A stretch of 7,972 bases of DNA from positions 1 to 7,972 of the forward strand of contig JAXDLK010000155.1 in assembly GCA_034666665.1 (NCBI GenBank). Direction: 5' to 3'. The notes below the pieces were generated by a model. The model saw nothing but the letters and a program-made list of their open reading frames with translations. It was not told the DNA's origin and did no database searches. This document shows, piece after piece, positions 5,825 through 7,972 of the stretch (the first letter of the stretch is position 1; each line of letters begins with the position of its first letter). Position numbers and translations under genes: made by a program. Source of the DNA: JAXDLK01 sp034666665. GTDB taxonomy: Bacteria > Desulfobacterota > Binatia > JACPRU01.

Positions 5825-7024
5825 TCAGTCGGTCGGATCGACGACGCGAAGACGCCCGCCGGGCGCGATGCGGAAGAGGGTCCCGGCCGGCTCCAGTCCC
5901 TCGATCTCGACGCAGTCTCCGCGGCGAAGGCGTCCCAGCGCCTCGCCCGACGGAGAGGGCTCGCGCTTCAGGTCGCGGAGCACGATCCACCTCCCGTTGC
6001 CGCAGAGATAGACGCGGCGCTCTCCCTTGAGATCGAGAACGTCGCTCACCACGCGCCACTTGTCCTCCACGGGCGCCGCTGCGGCCTCGGGCGACAGCAG
6101 AAGGTAAGCGAACTTGAGCGTACGCCTGTCGAGCCCCCCGACGCGGTCCACGGCCTCGACCAGTGGCGGCGGGCACCACGCGAGATCCACGATGCACCAG
6201 TCGCGGCGGGTGGCGAGGGCGGGGCAGGGGTCCTCGTGAACGCACGGCGCGTGGACGTGAAGCTCTCCGGTCGCGAGCCACCGGTCGCGCAGGCGCTCGA
6301 GCGTGCGGGCGCTCTCGCGAAGTCCCGGCTCGAGCAGGGCGACCGCCCCGCGGGGGTCGAGGAGCTCGCGTGTCGCCTCGAGCACGAGGTGCTCCGCGGT
6401 GCCGAGGTCGCCGCCCGCGCTGCGCACGAGCTCGCCGAGCACGTTCGCTGCGATCACCAGATCGAAACGGCCGCGCACCCGCGCGAGCGGAACGAGCACG
6501 GCCTGATCCGTGACGAGATCGAGGCAGAGCGCGTCGAACGTGATCGGCGGTAGCCCCGGCTCGATCGCGGCGAATTCCTCGAGCATCGCCTGGGCGTCGC
6601 GGAGGCTCTCGCCGGATCGGTCGGCCGCGACGATCTCGAGCGCGGCGGGACGTTCCCCGGGGGGCAATCCGCGGAGCACGTCGCAGAGACCGAGAAGCGC
6701 CGCACCCGCTCCCGCGCCGAGATCGAGACAGCGGAGCGTCCGCCCGGCGAGCGAACGGCTCGCCAGCCACGGCGCGAGCGGCACGCGCAGGCGCGGGAGA
6801 TTCATCGGGACGAAGTACGCGAGGTACGCGGCGCGGAGCTCGGGGTCGTCGCTCCAGTCCGGATCCCATGCTGCCTTGCCGGCGAGCTGGTCAGACAGTC
6901 GGCGAACGGCTGCGGCGACGCGAGCGACGTCCGCCTCGTCGATCCCGCTCCGCCGGCGGATGATGCGCTCGAGATCGTCCGCCAATTGAACTACCGGCCG
7001 CACACGGTTAGGTAAGCCCGGCAT
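5825..7024 (-). CDS. Rsm22/METTL17-like ribosomal small-subunit methyltransferase-like protein
   Basis: Member of the Rsm22 family, whose mitochondrial members act in small-subunit assembly; the bacterial role is poorly defined. The longest form is 399 residues. After a helical N-terminal part, the Rossmann methyltransferase core has the SAM loop LDLGAGAGAA (100-109), an acidic strand end (AADRS, 133-137) and NVLGEL (194-199). The signature APC261-VHEDPC267 follows, then RDWC277 and VYLC341-GNG. These four cysteines match the arrangement reported to hold a 4Fe-4S cluster in METTL17/Rsm22. LKFAYLLLSP (303-312) is another family block. The tail (about 350-399) looks like a small beta-rich domain. 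The ATG at 7024 lies two bases from the hisS ATG and has no ribosome site; GTG 7003 or TTG 6985 may be the real start, which would cost only 7 or 13 residues. It converges on the phosphatase gene with a 3-base gap. Confidence 0.88.
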   Translation of the reverse strand: MPGLPNRVRPVVQLADDLERIIRRRSGIDEADVARVAAAVRRLSDQLAGKAAWDPDWSDDPELRAAYLAYFVPMNLPRLRVPLAPWLASRSLAGRTLRCLDLGAGAGAALLGLCDVLRGLPPGERPAALEIVAADRSGESLRDAQAMLEEFAAIEPGLPPITFDALCLDLVTDQAVLVPLARVRGRFDLVIAANVLGELVRSAGGDLGTAEHLVLEATRELLDPRGAVALLEPGLRESARTLERLRDRWLATGELHVHAPCVHEDPCPALATRRDWCIVDLAWCPPPLVEAVDRVGGLDRRTLKFAYLLLSPEAAAAPVEDKWRVVSDVLDLKGERRVYLCGNGRWIVLRDLKREPSPSGEALGRLRRGDCVEIEGLEPAGTLFRIAPGGRLRVVDPTD

Positions 7025-7037
7025 CCATGAAGATCAA
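6986..7037. promoter_or_regulatory. Candidate bidirectional promoter for hisS and the rsm22-like gene
   Basis: Plus strand: TTGAAC (6986-6991), 17 bases, TAGGTA (7009-7014), start expected near 7021, giving hisS a leader of about 6 bases. Minus strand: TTGATC (7037-7032), 17 bases, TACCTA (the same 7009-7014), start expected near 7002, giving the rsm22-like gene a transcript beginning at or near GTG 7003. One symmetric hexamer can serve both directions. The minus-strand hexamer resembles the TACCTT proposed upstream of the A-type carrier gene. Neither -10 matches the E. coli consensus well. Confidence 0.42.
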
Positions 7038-7972
7038 CGGAGTCAAGGGTTTCCGGGATGTCCTGCCCGGCGAGAGCGAAGTCTGGACGGCACTCGAGAC
7101 GGCCGCCCGGCGCGTCTTCGAGCGCTACGGCTTCGGTGAGATCCGCATCCCGATGATGGAGCGGACGGAGCTCTTCGCGCGCGCGGCGGGGGAGACCTCG
7201 GACATCGTCGAGAAGCAGATGTACACGTTCGTCGACGTCGACGGCGCCTCGGTCACGCTCCGGCCCGAGGGTACTGCGTCGGTGGTGCGCGCCTACGTGG
7301 AGAACGGCCTCCATGGAAGAGAGCCGGTGAGCAAGCTCTACTACATGGGTCCGATGTTTCGCCGCGAGCGACCGCAGAAGGGCCGCTACCGGCAGTTCCA
7401 CCAGATCGGCGCGGAGCTGCTCGGACGCGAGGATGCGCTCGCGGATGCCGAGCTCCTCGTCCTGCTCGAGGACTACTTCGCGGAAGTGGGACTCACCCGC
7501 CACCGGATCGAGATCAACTCGCTCGGCTGCTCGCGCTGCCGCCCGGCGTATCGCGAAGAGCTCCGACGCTGGGCCGAAGACCGCCGCGCGATCCTCTGCG
7601 ACAACTGCAACCGGCGCATCGAACAGAACCCGCTTCGCGTGCTCGACTGCAAGGAGGACGCGGAGAAGACCGTCGACGCGCCGGTGATGCTCGACCGCTT
7701 GTGCGCCGAGTGCCGGACGCACTTCGATCGGGTGCGAGCGCTGCTCGCTTCCGAGGGCGTCGGCGTCTCGATCAAGCCGCGCATGGTGCGCGGGCTCGAT
7801 TACTATTGCCGGACCGCGTTCGAGATCGTCGCGGAAGGCCTGGGGTCGCAGAACGCGATCGGCGGGGGCGGTCGATACGATGGACTGGTCGCGGATCTCG
7901 GCGGCCCGTCGGTGGCCGGCATCGGATTCGCGATCGGCGTCGAGCGCCTGGCGATGGCGATGCGGCCGGCGG
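7027..7972 (+). CDS. hisS: Histidyl-tRNA synthetase, C-terminus off the window
   Basis: Class II aminoacyl-tRNA synthetase that charges tRNA-His with histidine using ATP in the cytoplasm. From ATG 7027, 315 codons are present before the right edge. The start INGVKGFRDVLP is typical. TLRPEGTASVVRAY (77-90) and motif 2 (YYMGPMFRRERPQKGRYRQFHQ, within 105-126) form the active site. GLDYYCRTAFEI (256-267) is the histidine-specific motif, GGGGRYDGL (279-287) follows, and GIGFAIGVERL (298-308) is motif 3. The anticodon-binding domain lies off the window. The insertion between motif 2 and the histidine motif has CxxC pairs at 168/171, 191/194 and 226/229 plus C208, a cysteine-rich form seen in several bacterial lineages and possibly zinc-binding. 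No good ribosome site precedes the ATG; only AGG 14 bases upstream. The gene is divergent from the rsm22-like gene with 2 bases between the outermost ATGs. Confidence 0.97.
   Translation, partial: MKINGVKGFRDVLPGESEVWTALETAARRVFERYGFGEIRIPMMERTELFARAAGETSDIVEKQMYTFVDVDGASVTLRPEGTASVVRAYVENGLHGREPVSKLYYMGPMFRRERPQKGRYRQFHQIGAELLGREDALADAELLVLLEDYFAEVGLTRHRIEINSLGCSRCRPAYREELRRWAEDRRAILCDNCNRRIEQNPLRVLDCKEDAEKTVDAPVMLDRLCAECRTHFDRVRALLASEGVGVSIKPRMVRGLDYYCRTAFEIVAEGLGSQNAIGGGGRYDGLVADLGGPSVAGIGFAIGVERLAMAMRPA

Noticed and set aside
5532..6869. 445-codon minus-strand frame across the phosphatase and rsm22-like genes
   Set aside because: Arg/Pro/Ala-rich shadow reading through two recognised genes; no motif or ribosome site.
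6991..7722. 243-codon minus-strand frame opposite hisS
   Set aside because: Antisense to conserved HisRS motifs and without any recognisable feature of its own.

Overview
The window is a high-GC, gene-dense bacterial chromosome segment with no mobile element, CRISPR array, tRNA or rRNA that I can see. Coding on both strands, gaps of a few tens of bases and start/stop overlaps suggest ordinary chromosomal sequence. The aerobic A1-type cytochrome oxidase, the Rsm22-type protein and the arabinokinase-like glycosyltransferase together resemble uncultivated Acidobacteriota or related high-GC soil or sediment lineages. That placement is an impression from family resemblance, not a search result.

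Left third (1-3234, minus strand): a respiratory cluster reads right to left as coxB (subunit II, CuA), coxA (subunit I, heme a/a3-CuB) and ctaA (heme A synthase, cut by the window edge). CoxA and CoxB form the electron-accepting and oxygen-reducing core, and CtaA makes the heme A that CoxA needs. ctaA overlaps the end of coxA by 17 bases. Subunits III and IV are not in the window and may lie beyond the left edge.

Middle (3235-5821, plus strand): a 177-base divergent region separates coxB from a gene for a 64-residue single-span membrane protein. Next come an A-type Fe-S carrier (IscA/ErpA/SufA family) with its own candidate promoter, a stand-alone GT-B-like protein resembling the N-terminal domain of L-arabinokinase, and a HAD phosphatase of the phosphoglycolate phosphatase type. 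The phosphatase ORF has no ATG, GTG or TTG upstream of its catalytic DxD motif. The best start is a CTG that overlaps the previous stop codon as CTGA.

Right third (5825-7972): an Rsm22/METTL17-like methyltransferase (minus strand) with a conserved four-cysteine Fe-S site converges on the phosphatase gene with a 3-base gap. It diverges from hisS (histidyl-tRNA synthetase, plus strand, cut by the right edge). The first possible rsm22 ATG and the hisS ATG are only 2 bases apart. The space between the reading frames holds a symmetric TAGGTA/TACCTA hexamer with a -35-like hexamer 17 bases away on each side, so I propose one bidirectional promoter for the two translation genes.

No whole new system is evident. 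The best second-look items are the CTGA junction, the symmetric promoter, the Fe-S site of the bacterial Rsm22, and the small membrane protein beside the oxidase genes. No stretch over 300 bases lacks a gene.
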